From Rhynchopus sp. YZ270_cl-10 (lineage: Eukaryota > Euglenozoa > Diplonemea > Diplonemida > Diplonemidae), in contig OZ037895.1 in assembly GCA_964035575.1 (NCBI GenBank), positions 248,001 through 312,000 of the forward strand: a stretch of DNA of 64,000 nt, read 5' to 3'. This document shows positions 29,480 to 40,841 of this stretch, piece by piece; the stretch's first letter is position 1, and the number at the start of each line of letters is the position of its first letter. The translations under genes were made by a program, and so were the position numbers. Below the pieces are notes generated by a model. It was not told the origin of the DNA, ran no database searches, and was given only the letters and a program-made list of their open reading frames with translations.

Positions 29480-30247
29480 GCGTATATGGTGACCATTGGA
29501 GACACAGTCATCGTACGGTCACCTTGAAAAAATATACGTAACCACATCAACGATGTGTTGTGCAAAATGAAAAAAAATAGTTGGTAAGATGATCTTAAGC
29601 CGGTCGGGCGTGGTCACCTAAAAGAAAGTAAAGTGGTTGAAGAGGAAAAAGAAAAAAATGGAAATCAAAGAGAAATGTGCAAAAAATGTGTTGTATAGTA
29701 GAGTTCATCCTCGGGTGTCTACACTAATACAACCAAGTTTTCAAAAAAAAAAGCAAAAAACAAAAGAAATGACAATCAACGCAAATGGGCATGAGAAAGT
29801 AAGAGTGGATAACTCTCCCTCTCTTTCTCTGTCTCCCCCTCAAAAAAATATCCGTACAAAACACTAGTTTTGTTGAAATTTTCGAGGATTTTTTGTCCCT
29901 ACAAAAAGGTTAGGCTTTTTTTGCAGGAGCGTATTTTGTTATTTCTTCCGTTTTTTTTCTTCTTCAAAATTTTTTTTTGAAAAATGAATTTTATAGAACA
30001 AAGCTAACACGAAAGGACGAAAACGTTAATACAGGAAATGCGCCTCATTTGGCACATACCCACAATGTTACAAGAAATTAATCAAAAAATAAAACTTAAA
30101 CTAAAGTAAGATCCTAAGCCTCAACGTACTTAGCCACCTAATAAAAAGAATTACTAACGAGAGAACGCACTCCTATCCTCGCAGGTCTGTAGAGCTCCAG
30201 ATCGCATATCTGGGCTGTCTTCCTCCTCCTCCTTCTCCTCCACTTCT
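29480..30247. other. Gap with an inverted F4 copy
   Basis: Contains F1 copies (see above) and, at about 29692-29745, family F4 in reverse orientation (gttcatcctcgggtgtctac, actaatacaaccaagttttc). The rest is poly-A/T. No gene seen. Confidence 0.5.
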
Positions 30248-32197
30248 CTAGAGATCAGCAAGCTTCTTCTGCAGGGAAGCCAGCTCTGCCTTGGAGGCCT
30301 TCTCTGTCTTGACCTTCTCGATCTGTTCTTTGGTCAATTCCGAGCGGGGCTTTGCGCGGAGGAGCTGTGTGTTGGGGTTTTTGTTTTATATGATGTGGAA
30401 ATCGCTAAGACGCATACCTCGATCTGCTCAACCTTGTTCGCAAGGTTTTTCGCACGGTTTTTCATGGTTTTGATGGCTTTGTCGTCGAGGACCTCTGGTG
30501 TGGGTGCGGCTGGTGCGGCTGGTGCCTCAGGCTTGGTCTTCTTCCCCTTTGATTTGCCTGCGTCTGCCTGTGGAGCGGCCGCTGCAGGTGCTGCAGTTGC
30601 AGCCGCCCCCTGCTTCGCTGTGGCAGCCTTCGCGCAGTCCGCAGCGGACTGCGCGCGCCGTTCCAGATCGATCATGTCCTTCCGCACCCCCTTCTTCGTG
30701 TGCAGCTTCTCCTTCTGCAGAGCGTCCAGGCTGCCCTGGTCCTTCTCCTCCAGCTGCTCAATGCCCCTCAGCTTCTTCAGGAGGTTCCGGTACTGTGATA
30801 GGTAGTGTGTGTATGTGTGTGTGTTTCAGACCAAGTTACCTAGGGTATTTCGTGTTAATTAAATCAAGGCCGCACTTGCAAGGATTAGCCACAATCAATG
30901 CCCCGGATAGATGCCCCCGACCATCCCCCGAGTGTAGTATGAAATAAGTTTTGCCTGAGAGACCAACTGTCGGTCATCCAGTTTACCAGGGATGTACCTC
31001 GAAAGGACCTGCATGCAGGTGGGTTCTAGGCCCGATGAGTGGGGAGCAGTCTATCCGTGGTGCGCGCTTTAGAAGTAATTTGTTTGTTTTCATCATTTAC
31101 CGTCGGGGGCACGGGGTCCTGAGCGGACCCTGCGATGCCCAACTCGCTGAAGGGGAGGTGTCGTCACTCACCTGGGTCCGTCATCATGCCAAGGGTTCTA
31201 GTCTTGGCATTCCGGAGATGTGTGTGTGTGTGTGTGTCCTTGCACAGCCTAGTAGTACATACCTTTTTCTTGTCGTCCTCTGCAAGAAAGCCAAAGAGAT
31301 CTGAGTCAGTCGAGAGCACCTTCGTTGGGAGGGCCTTCGTGGGTGGTGTCACGGGTGTTGTGTCTGGTGCCTTCTTCGCAGCAGGGGTGGCTGCAGCAGC
31401 CTTCTTGGGTGCTGTCTGGTTGGATTGCTTTGGTTGAGCTGCCTGTGGGTTTTGGTGCGTTGTGTAGGAAAACTAAAATGAATTTGATAAAAGCAGACTC
31501 CAAGGTGGATACTGTAAACTCAAGAAGGGAAGAAAAACCAGCAAGAATACCTGCCGTGCCTCAGCCTCGCGCGCCTTGTCCCAGGCTGCAAAGTTCTTCT
31601 CTGCTGTTGCAAGCTCGGCGGCGACCTTCTTTGCGGTGCGCAGCTGTGCGGAGGGTGAAGGGTGAAGGGTGAAAGGGGTATTTTGAAACGAAGTGATGTG
31701 TGAAGTGCCCGCGAAATCAAAACTGTGGACAACCATGAGCTACAACAAAGCGATGTCTGTTCTCATGACCACCAATCGCACATCACCAAAAACGAAAACC
31801 ACATGCCGTGGAGGTGTGTCTGCATACCTTAGCCTCCTGCTCAGTGTTGAGATCATCTCTTCCCTGCAGGTCTTCAATGGCCTTCATCTTCTTTGCCGCA
31901 TTGCGGACGGTGTTCTTGTGCGGGTTCTGCAGCATGTGTAGAACAAACGAACAAACCCTTTCCCTATAGTGTGTGCATTGGAAAGGAGGAAGGAAAGGAG
32001 AAGAAAGTGAATATGCAAAATGTCCAACTGTCCGCCAACAAAAAAAATTGGGGAGTAGTTGAAACGTGTTAAAACGCAGCTCGGTAGTGTTCAAGCAAAG
32101 GGTGGGGGACGTGAGTGGTCCGTACCGTAAGAGAACGGAGGTGGTTCACAACCAACAAAAAAAATTTTAAGGCTTTTTGACGTCGGTGGTAATCCAT
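30248..32197 (-). CDS. Coiled-coil protein with three eIF2A/PYM-type helical motifs, six exons
   Basis: Proposed exons: 32126-32197, 31828-31926, 31551-31643, 31263-31442, 30418-30792 and 30248-30364, giving 311 residues. All junctions are phase 0, and introns are 199, 184, 108, 470 and 53 nt. Donors are GTACGG (the weakest), then GTATGC, GTATTC, GTATGT and GTATGC. Three segments share the pattern K-KL-x-IE-L...L-x-x-Q-x-K...EL: RNAAKKMKAIEDLQGRDDLN, YRNLLKKLRGIEQLEEKDQG, and KNRAKNLANKVEQIELLRAK with LTKEQIEKV. This pattern is known from the C-termini of eIF2A, PYM and similar RNA/ribosome-associated proteins. Ala/Pro/Lys-rich linkers separate them. A role in translation or RNA handling is inferred. 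Exon 1 is the least certain part. Confidence 0.65.
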
Positions 32198-33671
32198 GGT
32201 GATCGGTGGGTGAGCGGTGGTGGTCCGTTTAACTCGGTGATAAAAAGTGAAGAATGGGGCATGAGGCCTACGTCAATCAGCCAAAAGTTATTGATGCAGG
32301 GAGCACCTCAGACTGAAGTACTATGCCAACCCCAGATGAAAGCCCCAACAGCCAACAGAAGGAGTAAAAAGGGGGGAAGGGAAGAGTAACCTTTTTTGTT
32401 GGTTCCGTTAGTATTTTTTTTTTTTTTTGTGTTTTTTTTATTTTAAAGTTTTGGTTTTATCTTTTTAAATTTCGCCCTTTAAAAACATCGTGTTCATCTA
32501 AAGGCGTGTGGGGGGGGTTGAAAACTTAGTTGTAGTGTAGACACCCGAGGGATGAACTTCAATAGTTTTTTTTTTGTGGATACGAAGTTCCGCGATTTTC
32601 CCCCCTCACCACACAAAAAAAAAATCTTCTTTTGTGTCAAATGCATGGAGGGGTCTTTATTCACCCACCTCTTCTCTTTTCTTCTACACCGGTGGGGCAG
32701 AAGGAAGAAAAAAACTGTGAGGAAGGGTAGAAAGGGGAAAGGGTTATTTTTTTAAAAAAATTGTTTTGGAATAGTGTAGTTGCCACCTTGTGCAAGCTCC
32801 ACTGTTTTTTTTTTTGTAAAGTATGGGGTTGAGGTTAGAAAATAAAAGCATAAAAAAGGGCGGAAAAACGCGTGAACCCCATTACCACTCCCCCCCCTCC
32901 CCCCATTAAAAACAACCGATAAAAAAAAAGAGAGAGCAATAGGCAAGGGAAGCTATGCGTGTACTTTTTTTGTTGTTGTTTTAGCTTGTTACATCAACAC
33001 TCGCTTTAACACCTAGCTTTTGGTCAAATGAGAGTAGATGCACCATTTTTTTTAAAACTTTTTTTTTGTATTTTTTTTGTCGACAAACCGACATAGCTCC
33101 TCTCATTTTTTTTTTTTTGCAGTTGTCTGTGCTGTTCTCTCGACTGGTTCTCTTTTCTTCCCTCTACAATCCCCTATATTTTATTCTAAGGGCCACAAAG
33201 TGGATAAAAAATAAGAGCACACCCAGCCTCGTGCAAAGTACCGTAGTACTTAAAAGAAAGAAAAACAATCCCTGAAGACAGCACCCCTCCCACATTTTTC
33301 TTTTTTGAACAAAAAGCGCGCACTGTTCCAGTCCCACCCCTTTTCTCCCCTTCCTCTTTTATTGTATTTTAGTGTAACAGGTGTTAGAAAAAAATGTTAT
33401 TTTTTTTTTTTTTTTGGGAGCTTTCTTAAAATTCCCACCACCCACCCCCCTAAAAAAAACCCCCCTGGTCTACAAAAAAAAAAAAAGATTTACCCCCCAT
33501 TATGGTTATTGGTTCATCCCTCCCCCCCAACACAGCGAAGGAAACACAAAATAACACCCCCTCCAACCGGAGACTGTGCTCCCCTTCCCCTGCCTCCAAC
33601 ACTTAATGGTTAAATCTTTTTTTTTTTCCCTCCTCCAAGTTCCCCCCCCCACCCACCAACCCGCGGTCACC
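32198..33671. other. Repeat-rich gap without genes
   Basis: Holds an F6 copy at about 32288-32352 (ttgatgcagggagcacctca, ccagatgaaag...caacagccaacag), an F4 copy at about 32515-32565, an F3 copy at about 32766-32812, and long T, A and C homopolymers (33395-33660). No coding frame is convincing. Confidence 0.55.
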
Positions 33672-34346
33672 CTATCCAGACCCCCAGTATTGCTGTTGGA
33701 ATTTGATAACTCCGGTTTCGCTGGAGTCGCCATTGACCATGAAAGGTTCGGAGTGCTTGCGGGAGCCGTCTGTTGTGTCAGAGATGATGCAACGTGCGCA
33801 GGTGGGTTTGCCACGGAGGAATGCAATGCCAAGGCACTTCTTGACAACTGCTGTGGCGTCCTCGCGGGTGAGGTTCTTCCATTTGCCGTCTTCTGCAGCC
33901 TCTCTCAGGACAGGAATGCATAGGTGGTGTGCCAGCCCCGTTGCAAACATGTCTGTTGTCGCGTAAGACCCCACAGAGTCGACCCACCCCAGGAAGGGCT
34001 CCTCGCCCTCCTTCTTCCCCGCCACGACCACAGAGATCAACGCAGGGTTGAAGTCGCAGCGCTTCTGGTAAGTGACTAGCTTGAGGTATGCGTGGATGCC
34101 CTTTGCAGACGTCGTGCGGCCGTCATCAAGAAGCGCGTCTTCCCGTTCCAGCTCCTTCAGGTCGTCCACCATGAACTGTGTGTCCGCCCAGTACCCGCTT
34201 GTCGCGACCGTCGTGTCGGGGCCGATATCAAAGTGCCGGTCCACGTTGACGTACTTCGTGAAGCTCCCATAGTGGAGCTGCGTATCAGATCCAATGATCA
34301 CACCGTCCTTGTATTTCAACGCGACTATCCCGTTCTGGATCGACAT
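33672..34346 (-). CDS. PSMB4: 20S proteasome subunit beta type-4 (beta-7)
   Basis: A 224-residue structural (non-catalytic) beta subunit of the 20S core. I start at the ATG at 34346 because the frame above it is low complexity and an acceptor-like CCAACCAG lies at 34365. Matches to the beta-7 pattern: ALKYKDGVIIGSD, YGSFTKYVNVDRHFDIG, TSGYWADTQFMVDDL, LDDGRTTSAKGIHAYL, FLGWVDSVGSYATTDMFATG and PVLRE. There is no pro-peptide with a catalytic Thr1, as expected for beta-7; the N-terminus is unusually short compared with animal or yeast homologues. It ends near a homopolymer C tract (33640-33660). One exon. Confidence 0.9.
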   Translation of the reverse strand: MSIQNGIVALKYKDGVIIGSDTQLHYGSFTKYVNVDRHFDIGPDTTVATSGYWADTQFMVDDLKELEREDALLDDGRTTSAKGIHAYLKLVTYQKRCDFNPALISVVVAGKKEGEEPFLGWVDSVGSYATTDMFATGLAHHLCIPVLREAAEDGKWKNLTREDATAVVKKCLGIAFLRGKPTCARCIISDTTDGSRKHSEPFMVNGDSSETGVIKFQQQYWGSG

Positions 34347-34362
34347 TATGAAGAATGGGTCA

Positions 34363-34382
34363 CTCTGGTTGGAAAATTGGTT
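34363..34382 (-). promoter_or_regulatory. Putative trans-splice acceptor of PSMB4
   Basis: Minus strand reads aattttccaaccAG with AG at 34366-34365, 18 bases before the ATG. Confidence 0.45.
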
Positions 34383-34383
34383 G

Positions 34384-36346
34384 GTTTTTAATTCAAAAAT
34401 GTAGATAAAACTAGGTACACAACAGCGAAAAATGGGGGAGAAATCCGTTTTTTGAAAACTTGGTTGTATTAGTGTAGCCACCCTAGAGTGTGCTCCACTA
34501 TACTAAGTTTTTTGTTTCTTCATAAGTAGTAATAACTGGGAGCGTGGAGGAAAAGGGAAGAGGGAAGAGGGAGGGGTGACAGCAACCCAAGACGTCACCA
34601 AAGACGATTCTCTGTTTTCCTCTGATGCCTTTCTTTATTTGCTTTTGTCTTCCCCTTTTTCTGGGGAGGTGGGGGGGGAAAGGTACACCCCGTTCTAATA
34701 CAAAAAAAATTAACAAAATATAATCTTTCATCTAAGGGGAAGGGAAGAGGGAGGGAGGGGAAATGGGTTGGGGAAGGGGGCTTTTTCAGGTACAGGATCT
34801 AACAAATACGGAATAAAGAGGCCACAGGGTTATCCCTTCCTTTTGTGGCCGGTTGACGCTATAAAAATATATTAAAAAAACAGGGGGAAATCCACACGTG
34901 GAAATCCATAATATGATATGTACTCAAATTTTCAAATTGTATTCACTTGAAAGTTGAAATACACGTTCCACAGCTGCGATCTCTGATCTTACACCAAAAA
35001 AAAGAGACACAACGCGTCTTTGTAGGGTGGGGCCAGGTCATCTTTGCAGAAGTGGAGGGAGACGCAAAACATAGAAAACTTGAAAAGGACGAGAATGTGA
35101 CACTCTTCGTGCACACACACACATACATACACACATCGTCCGTAGAGAGCAATAGGGTAAAACCTCACGAGACAGCCCCGACCACTATTTTTTTAGAAGA
35201 ATTGTTGAAACAGTGTAGTTGCCACCGCAAGCTCCACTGTCCCCCTTTTTTTGAAAAAGGAAAGGTTGAGAGTGCAAAACGCCTCACCGTCCACACTGGC
35301 ACTGAAAGAAAGAAAACTTGGAAAATGAATGCCTCTAGCGAACACACATCTTTTGAAAGAGAAGTTGACAGTTGCTCACCCTCTGGGGCGCAGGAGCACA
35401 CTGACGCTGCCGTGGGGGCTATCGAACCCTCCTCATGCAGTAAGGAGAGTTGATTTACTACTACTGTACTAGGAAAACAAGGAAAAGTGTTGGTAGGTGA
35501 CGCGCGACGCACCCCTCTGCGTACTCCTATGCTCTCGGAAGGCGAGCTTGAGGGAGGTGCGGCACCCCCAGACATGTAGTGATGACTGTATTGTGATAAT
35601 TGCCCATAATACAAAGTACACATCACAAAATAGCGTTGTTGTGTTGTGCATTATGATGGGAAAATATCACAATACAGCCACAGATATGTAGACCCTACAA
35701 CTTAGCTATCGAACCCCCGATAAATAAATAAAGTGAACGTTTTTTTTTTTTTTTGAAAGTGCAAAAAACAGACACTACGTAAATACACACACAATGACAA
35801 TAAGATTCTAGTATAGTGGCAGCACAACCCTCAAGGGGGTACTACAACCAAAGCAATTTTGGCACAACCATAATTTTTTTTTTCAAAAAAAAATCTCAAA
35901 TCTGTACTTTTGAGCAAACTCTCTCGCCCATCCAAACCAACCAAAAAAAGCGCAACGTGAACTAATGACAAAATACCCAAGGAGATGGGAGGGGAAGGGA
36001 AGGGAAGGGGAGGAGGGTTATAAGGAGGGAGTAACTTTTATCGTTGCGTGCGGCCAAATCTTTTTTATGCTGTTTTTTTTTTTTTTTTGTTGTTTTTGGC
36101 TGCTCAGCAATAAACCGTATTTTGTTTTTTGTTTTTTGGGGGGAGTTTGGCGCATATCAAATCGTTCATGTATTGTTGTCTAATTTCTGGTTTTGTCTTC
36201 AGGAGTTTGAATGGGTTTTTATAAAGCTTTTGTTATGTTTGCTTTGTGCTCTTGTTTTTTTTTGTCTTCGGGAGAAGGTTTTCATATCAGATTCTGGTCT
36301 TTTTTCCACACAAAAAAGCCGCCCCTTCTTCTTTTCCTCCCCTTTT
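34384..36346. other. Gap with several repeat copies
   Basis: Holds an F4 copy (34455-34505), an F3 copy (35203-35240), LINE-tail-like scraps (35265-35310 and 35360-35460, the latter with a ggctatcgaaccctcc motif), and an imperfect palindrome (35584-35679). T-rich toward 36050-36130. No gene seen. Confidence 0.55.
35584..35679. repeat. Imperfect palindrome related to the 13059 MITE
   Basis: Left actgtattgtgata-attgcccat and right atgggaaaatatcacaatacagc are mirrored. The ctgtattgtgat ends resemble the agtattgtgatggg ends of the 13059-13198 MITE, so this may be an older, decayed relative. Confidence 0.45.
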
Positions 36347-38380
36347 TTAGAACCTCCGATGCTCACCAGCCTTGATTGACTTCAAAACCTTCTTCTTCGG
36401 TCCAATCGGGATGCCCATATCTTGCAAATCCTGAAAAAAAAAATGCACCATTTTATTTTATTTTTACAAAAAGCCCTCTCTCTACATACCTTATCCGTTA
36501 ACAACCCTACCGCGTCGAGGTCGATTTCATTTGCGAGGAAGACGGGGTAGTACTGGGTCAGCCCTTGCGCCCCGAGCCATGCCGAGACAGCTGCGTAGCC
36601 TGCATCGATGCCTCCACCCACACCCGCACCAAGCATCTCATACGGCACAGGAGTCGCAGGCATGGGCACAGACACCGGAACGTTCACATTCAACGGGGGT
36701 GACACCGCCGCCATCACCGCCTGATGCTGATGCCCCACCTGCACCGCACCCCCCGCACTCCCCCTCCTCCCCACCGGCGGGCTTATAACCTGCCTCTTAT
36801 GTACACTAGATGAACGAACGCTCCCTCTCCCATGCCGTGAGACAACACTCCCCTCCGTCCGCCTCGATGCGCTCGGCGAACGCCTTCCGGCAGACATATT
36901 CCGATCGCCAATCTTCTTTCCAGAGGGGCTCAAAATTCTGCTCTTCACTGGGGTCGCGCTTCGGCCTCTGTGTTCACCCCCTCCTCCTCCTCCTCCTCCT
37001 CCTCCTCCTCCTCCTCCTCCTCCTCCTCCTCCTCCTCCTCCTCCTCCTCCTCCTCCTCCTCCTCCTCCTCCTCCTCCTCCTCCCCCTTTTTTTTTCTTCT
37101 TTGACAAGACATTTGACACCTTTTTCCAGCCTCCATGCGCCATAAAATGCATGAAGAAATTCTGCTAATGCTAACGCCGCGAAAGAAAATTTACCGAGAC
37201 CTGGGTCTGCCTCTTCTGAAGCGAGGTAATGCTCCATCAAGAAGACCACGTCAGCGGGGGTGTCCTCCACAAAGCTACGCTGCGCCGCAAGCTCTGACAA
37301 ACGATCTGCCAATCTCTTTGTCTTCAACGCCGGAAGCAACTCCCTCCATCCTGACCCCCACAGCTCCTTTCTGTCAGACGTTAGCTCCTCTTTTGCCCAG
37401 GCGGACGCATTCTTTTTATGCCCAAAACGCAACAACACCACCAAAATCTTTACATAAGGCAGAATATCCGCCGGCGGATGCACATAATCCAACAATCTTG
37501 AAATCTCTGGTGTTGTCATCAACCTTATTGCCCGCAACGCCCTGCTCAACCTCTCTGTTATCCCCCCAGCCTCCTCCGCTGAATACCCATACGGCACCAA
37601 CGTCATTGTACCATACGTGGTGCTATGCGTTGACACCCCACCACCACTTAAATACCCATGCCGTTTCCTCTCCGACGCAGACCGTACTGAGGATTTGGAT
37701 AGCGATGCAGACCGTTGTGTCGACCGCTTCTTCGGTGCAGGCGATGCAGATGGCATATGCGATGCGCTGGGTGATGCTGGAGGTTTCTTTGCTGCAACTC
37801 CTCCCCCTCCCCCTCCCCCTCCTCCTCCCCCTCCCATCTGCTTCCGCAACGCATCCAACGTTTTGGTCAAATGGTGCACATCCGATTCCAATGCAATCAA
37901 CCTCGTTTGATCCGCATTCGCTGCTGCTGTCACCTCCGGAGTTGTCCCAACCTGCGTTACATTGAGCAGCCTATCATGCACTCCTCCATACGGCTGCGGA
38001 GGTGTCGGTGTCGGAAGAGGCACCGGAACTGCAGGAGATCCATACACCGCATCTTCGTACGCCAATAACACCTCTGGTGGAGGAGGCGGAGGAGGTGGAG
38101 AAGGCACGCTGCCGTTGTAATGAATAGCCATTCGACCAGATTCGACACTTTGAGAGACATAAGGAGACGGCGGGCTATGCTGTGCATGCACAACCCCATC
38201 GGGGGACAGTGCATGACCCCCCGGAACCGCGACCGGCAGAACCCCCTGGTGAAACTCATCTTCGCTATAGTTCAGGGCATTAACACCAAAGGAGGTTTCC
38301 ATCAGGTGGCTGGCGTCGGCTGGGCTAGGGGAGACAAGAGACCGTTGTGCGGGGGAGGGCTGTCGTTGGCTGTACGGCAT
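36347..38380 (-). CDS. SAM-domain protein with possible dynein-stalk-like region and long GGA repeat
   Basis: Starts at the ATG at 38380 (MPYSQRQPSPAQRS) and ends in a last exon at 36347-36430 (DLQDMGIPIGPKKKVLKSIK then AGEHRRF), joined across a 59-nt intron (36431-36489, GTATGT...TTCAG). The C-terminus is a SAM domain: AAVSAWLGAQGLTQYYPVFL, LDAVGLLTDK-DLQDMGI. The middle (about 37.15-37.6 kb) is helical, with LDYVHPPADILPYVKILVVL and FLHAFYGAWRLEK, faintly like the region after the dynein stalk; this is tentative. Pro-rich and Gly-rich segments precede it. The upstream and SAM halves are in different frames, which switch near an A9 run beside a GGA array at about 37090. A small intron, a true frameshift or a homopolymer sequencing error are all possible. 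Confidence 0.65.
36980..37085. repeat. (GGA/TCC)n trinucleotide array
   Basis: About 34 TCC units in a row on the + strand, inside the SAM gene, followed by an A/T homopolymer at 37087-37095. It reads as poly-Gly in the SAM frame and poly-Arg in the upstream frame. Confidence 0.95.
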
Positions 38381-38418
38381 TGTATAATATACACTGTGAG
38401 GTTATTGTGTGTCACCTC

Positions 38419-38440
38419 CTGTGATAAAGTAGGGTTTTTG
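38419..38440 (-). promoter_or_regulatory. Putative trans-splice acceptor of the SAM gene
   Basis: Minus strand ctactttatcacAG with AG at 38420-38419, 38 bases before the ATG. Confidence 0.35.
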
Positions 38441-38779
38441 TTGGGGAGGAATGGAAATGTTTAGAGATTGGCTAAAAAAAAATGTCAAAACAATACGATT
38501 TGTCAAATTGACCCATTTTCCCCCATCAGATACCTCTCGTTTTTTTTTAAATTCAGTACCGAAGAGATGAGAACCCTCTTTTATGATCGGTGGATCGTAC
38601 AGTATCATCGCCGATCTGGATTTGTGAGGGGGTATATGCCAGGTGTGATTTGGGTCCTCCAAGCGATTCACCAAAAAGCTATTTAAAAAACCCCACAAAA
38701 AGAATCAAACGACAACGCAGTGGTACCGACAATTCCCAATCCAAAAACGCTGATAGGAAAGAGTGAAAAAAAGCTTTGT

Positions 38780-39022
38780 GAAGAGGACCCTACTGCCTCT
38801 CTCTCTCTCTCTCCATACATTAATCATCTTGAAAAGAATGATCTCGGGAAGTTGGTTTGTACATAACGTCTCCACAATCCATACTGGAAGACACTAAAAT
38901 ACTAGAGTTGAAATACAAAGCCCCTCTCGTGAACACTGTACCTTGGTACAAATGACCGGTGTACCGGGGGGTGGACACCCAACCGTGCAGTCCCACATCC
39001 ATTTTGTGGTTTACATCTGATA
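38780..39022 (+). repeat. Adjacent F1-like and F2 copies
   Basis: A diverged F1 copy with an expanded CT run (38797-38812) is followed at 38905-39022 by one of the fullest F2 copies: ttgaaatacaaag, cccctctcgtgaacactg, taccttggtacaaatgaccg, ggtggacacccaaccgtgc and agtcccacatcc...gtggtttacatctga. It abuts the DsbA-like gene's 3' end. Confidence 0.65.
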
Positions 39023-39037
39023 ATAAAGTATGCAACA

Positions 39038-39727
39038 CTACAGCAACTTGGTGATCAACTGCTTGAACTGATCCTCCGAACACGAACCCGATGCAAGGAG
39101 CGGTTCTTGGGTTTGGTCTTGCGCTTCTCCTTCATTGGAGAGCTCAAAATGTGGAATCGTTTTGATGTTCTCCTTGTTGAATGCGTGCTTCTCTTCGACA
39201 AGCTGTCTGAGTCTCTCGCTTTCGAAGATCTCTTCAAGGCCATCTGTAGAAAGACCTACCTCATGCATCGCAGCCGTGAGCACCCCCACATCCCCAATAT
39301 CCAAATTCTCAGTAAAGTACTTCCGGAACAGCACCTCCATCAGCTGGTTCTGCACCTCAGCCCCGTGCACCTCGAGGACTGCCCATAACAGTTTGTGCCC
39401 CTTCATCGCATTGCTCAGGATCGTCCCTTTCGTCCATTGCATTTGAATACCCAGCTCCCGACCTCTGACACGGACTAATTGAGTGTCATCGTTCAAAAAT
39501 TCTTTCGCGCGCTTTTTTCCAAATGAAGCAGCATAGTGCGAGAGCTTGTCGACCCCCTCCTCCGGCACACCCTTATGGAGGAAGTACGGATGCCACCTCA
39601 GCGCAACCTCGACAGACGCACCGTCGGCACGGAGGGACTGCACTGCGTTCTCGAGAGACCGCTTGCCTACCCAACACCAAGGACACAGGATATCACTGGT
39701 AATGTTAGCAACAACGCGCTTTGCCAT
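39038..39727 (-). CDS. DsbA-family (FrnE-like) thioredoxin-fold oxidoreductase
   Basis: A 229-residue protein of the DsbA/FrnE (2-hydroxychromene-2-carboxylate isomerase-like) group. The active-site motif is DILCPWCWVGKRSLE with C15 and C18. The helical insertion (residues 60-160) has the typical pattern (NAMKGHKLLWAVLEVHG...LMEVLFRKYFTENLDIGD...LTAAMHEVGLS). Near the C-terminus KTIPHFEL is close to the cis-Pro loop expected (G-V-P-x-F). It probably acts as a cytosolic thiol-disulfide oxidoreductase; there is no signal peptide. An acceptor-like AACAACCTCACCAG lies at 39754, 26 bases before the ATG. One exon. Confidence 0.88.
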   Translation of the reverse strand: MAKRVVANITSDILCPWCWVGKRSLENAVQSLRADGASVEVALRWHPYFLHKGVPEEGVDKLSHYAASFGKKRAKEFLNDDTQLVRVRGRELGIQMQWTKGTILSNAMKGHKLLWAVLEVHGAEVQNQLMEVLFRKYFTENLDIGDVGVLTAAMHEVGLSTDGLEEIFESERLRQLVEEKHAFNKENIKTIPHFELSNEGEAQDQTQEPLLASGSCSEDQFKQLITKLL

Positions 39728-40841
39728 TTTTTATTCTCGGTGTTTCCCCCTCTCTGGTGAGGTTGTTGAAAATAAATTTTATGCAGAAAAAAAACTGACA
39801 ATGGGGCTTGAACGGAGAGGAAACTACGTTGTTTCCAACAATTCTTCTAAGAAAAACAACCTTCCAAAGATTAGTAGAATGATACAAGCCTCTCTGTTAA
39901 GTCAGAAAGATTTTGTTTAATCATAGACTGCTATCACTAGATAGCAGCCAGTTTTTCTTCACAGGATCATTACGTCAGGAAGAGGATTTCCAGCAGAAAG
40001 AGAAAAAAAATAGTGAAGTTATTAATGCAGGCACCTCCCGCTGACCCACTGTACAATGCCAGCTGGATGAAAGCACACCCCGCGGCCAACAGAAGATGTA
40101 AAGAAAAAATAGAAGATGGGGGGAACATTTTTGGAACTGACTGGCATACGTATGCTTAGAGATTAAAGAGGGGTGTTAAGCGGCATATGGGAAGAAGGGC
40201 TGGGAAGGAGTAATGCAAACAGCTGTTGTCCCCATTTTATGTTATGCTGTGTTCTGTAAAGAGCACAACACTCAACAAAATTTTTGACTTGAAATACAAC
40301 AGCCCTCTCGTGACAGTGTACCTTTGGTGCATAACTGCTGCACCAGGTGGACAATGCGGGGGAAATAAAATACACCCTTAGCTGATAATGATGTACACAG
40401 CAAAATAAGCACTCTGGCGAGAGTGCTCGCGTTGCTCTCCTCGGGAGGGGACAACTCAAGAAAAGAAAGGTAAGATAAGATGAACCTAAGCCTCTCTGTG
40501 CTTGGTCACCTAAAAACGAACAAACTGCGTGGTCATCTAACAATGTAGACACTTTGACGGTTCTCCTCTCTCTCTCACCAACCTTCTTCACCTCGCCATC
40601 GCTGCCGCTGTTTGTGTTGTACGAATTTAACTTCTTTTTGGAACATAGGGCATTTTTTCCCTAGGGGAAATTAGGTTGAAATTCGGCGTTTTTGCCTATA
40701 TTTTTGGCTTAGACTACTTGCGTTATGTTTCTACAGGCAAAACAGGTGGTTTGCACCAGAAACCTGGAGTTTCACCTCATTTGGTCCCCCAAGCCAGTAA
40801 ACCAGCAAATTCTGGTTCTGAAACCAGCAAAAGTACTCAAG
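39728..40841. other. Gap with F6, F2 and F1 copies
   Basis: Sequence after the DsbA-like promoter region carries a gatagcag repeat (39910-39972), an F6 copy (40018-40100), an F2 copy (40283-40350) and an F1 copy (40480-40520, CTAAGC-CTCTCTGT-GCTTgG). No gene seen. Confidence 0.55.
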
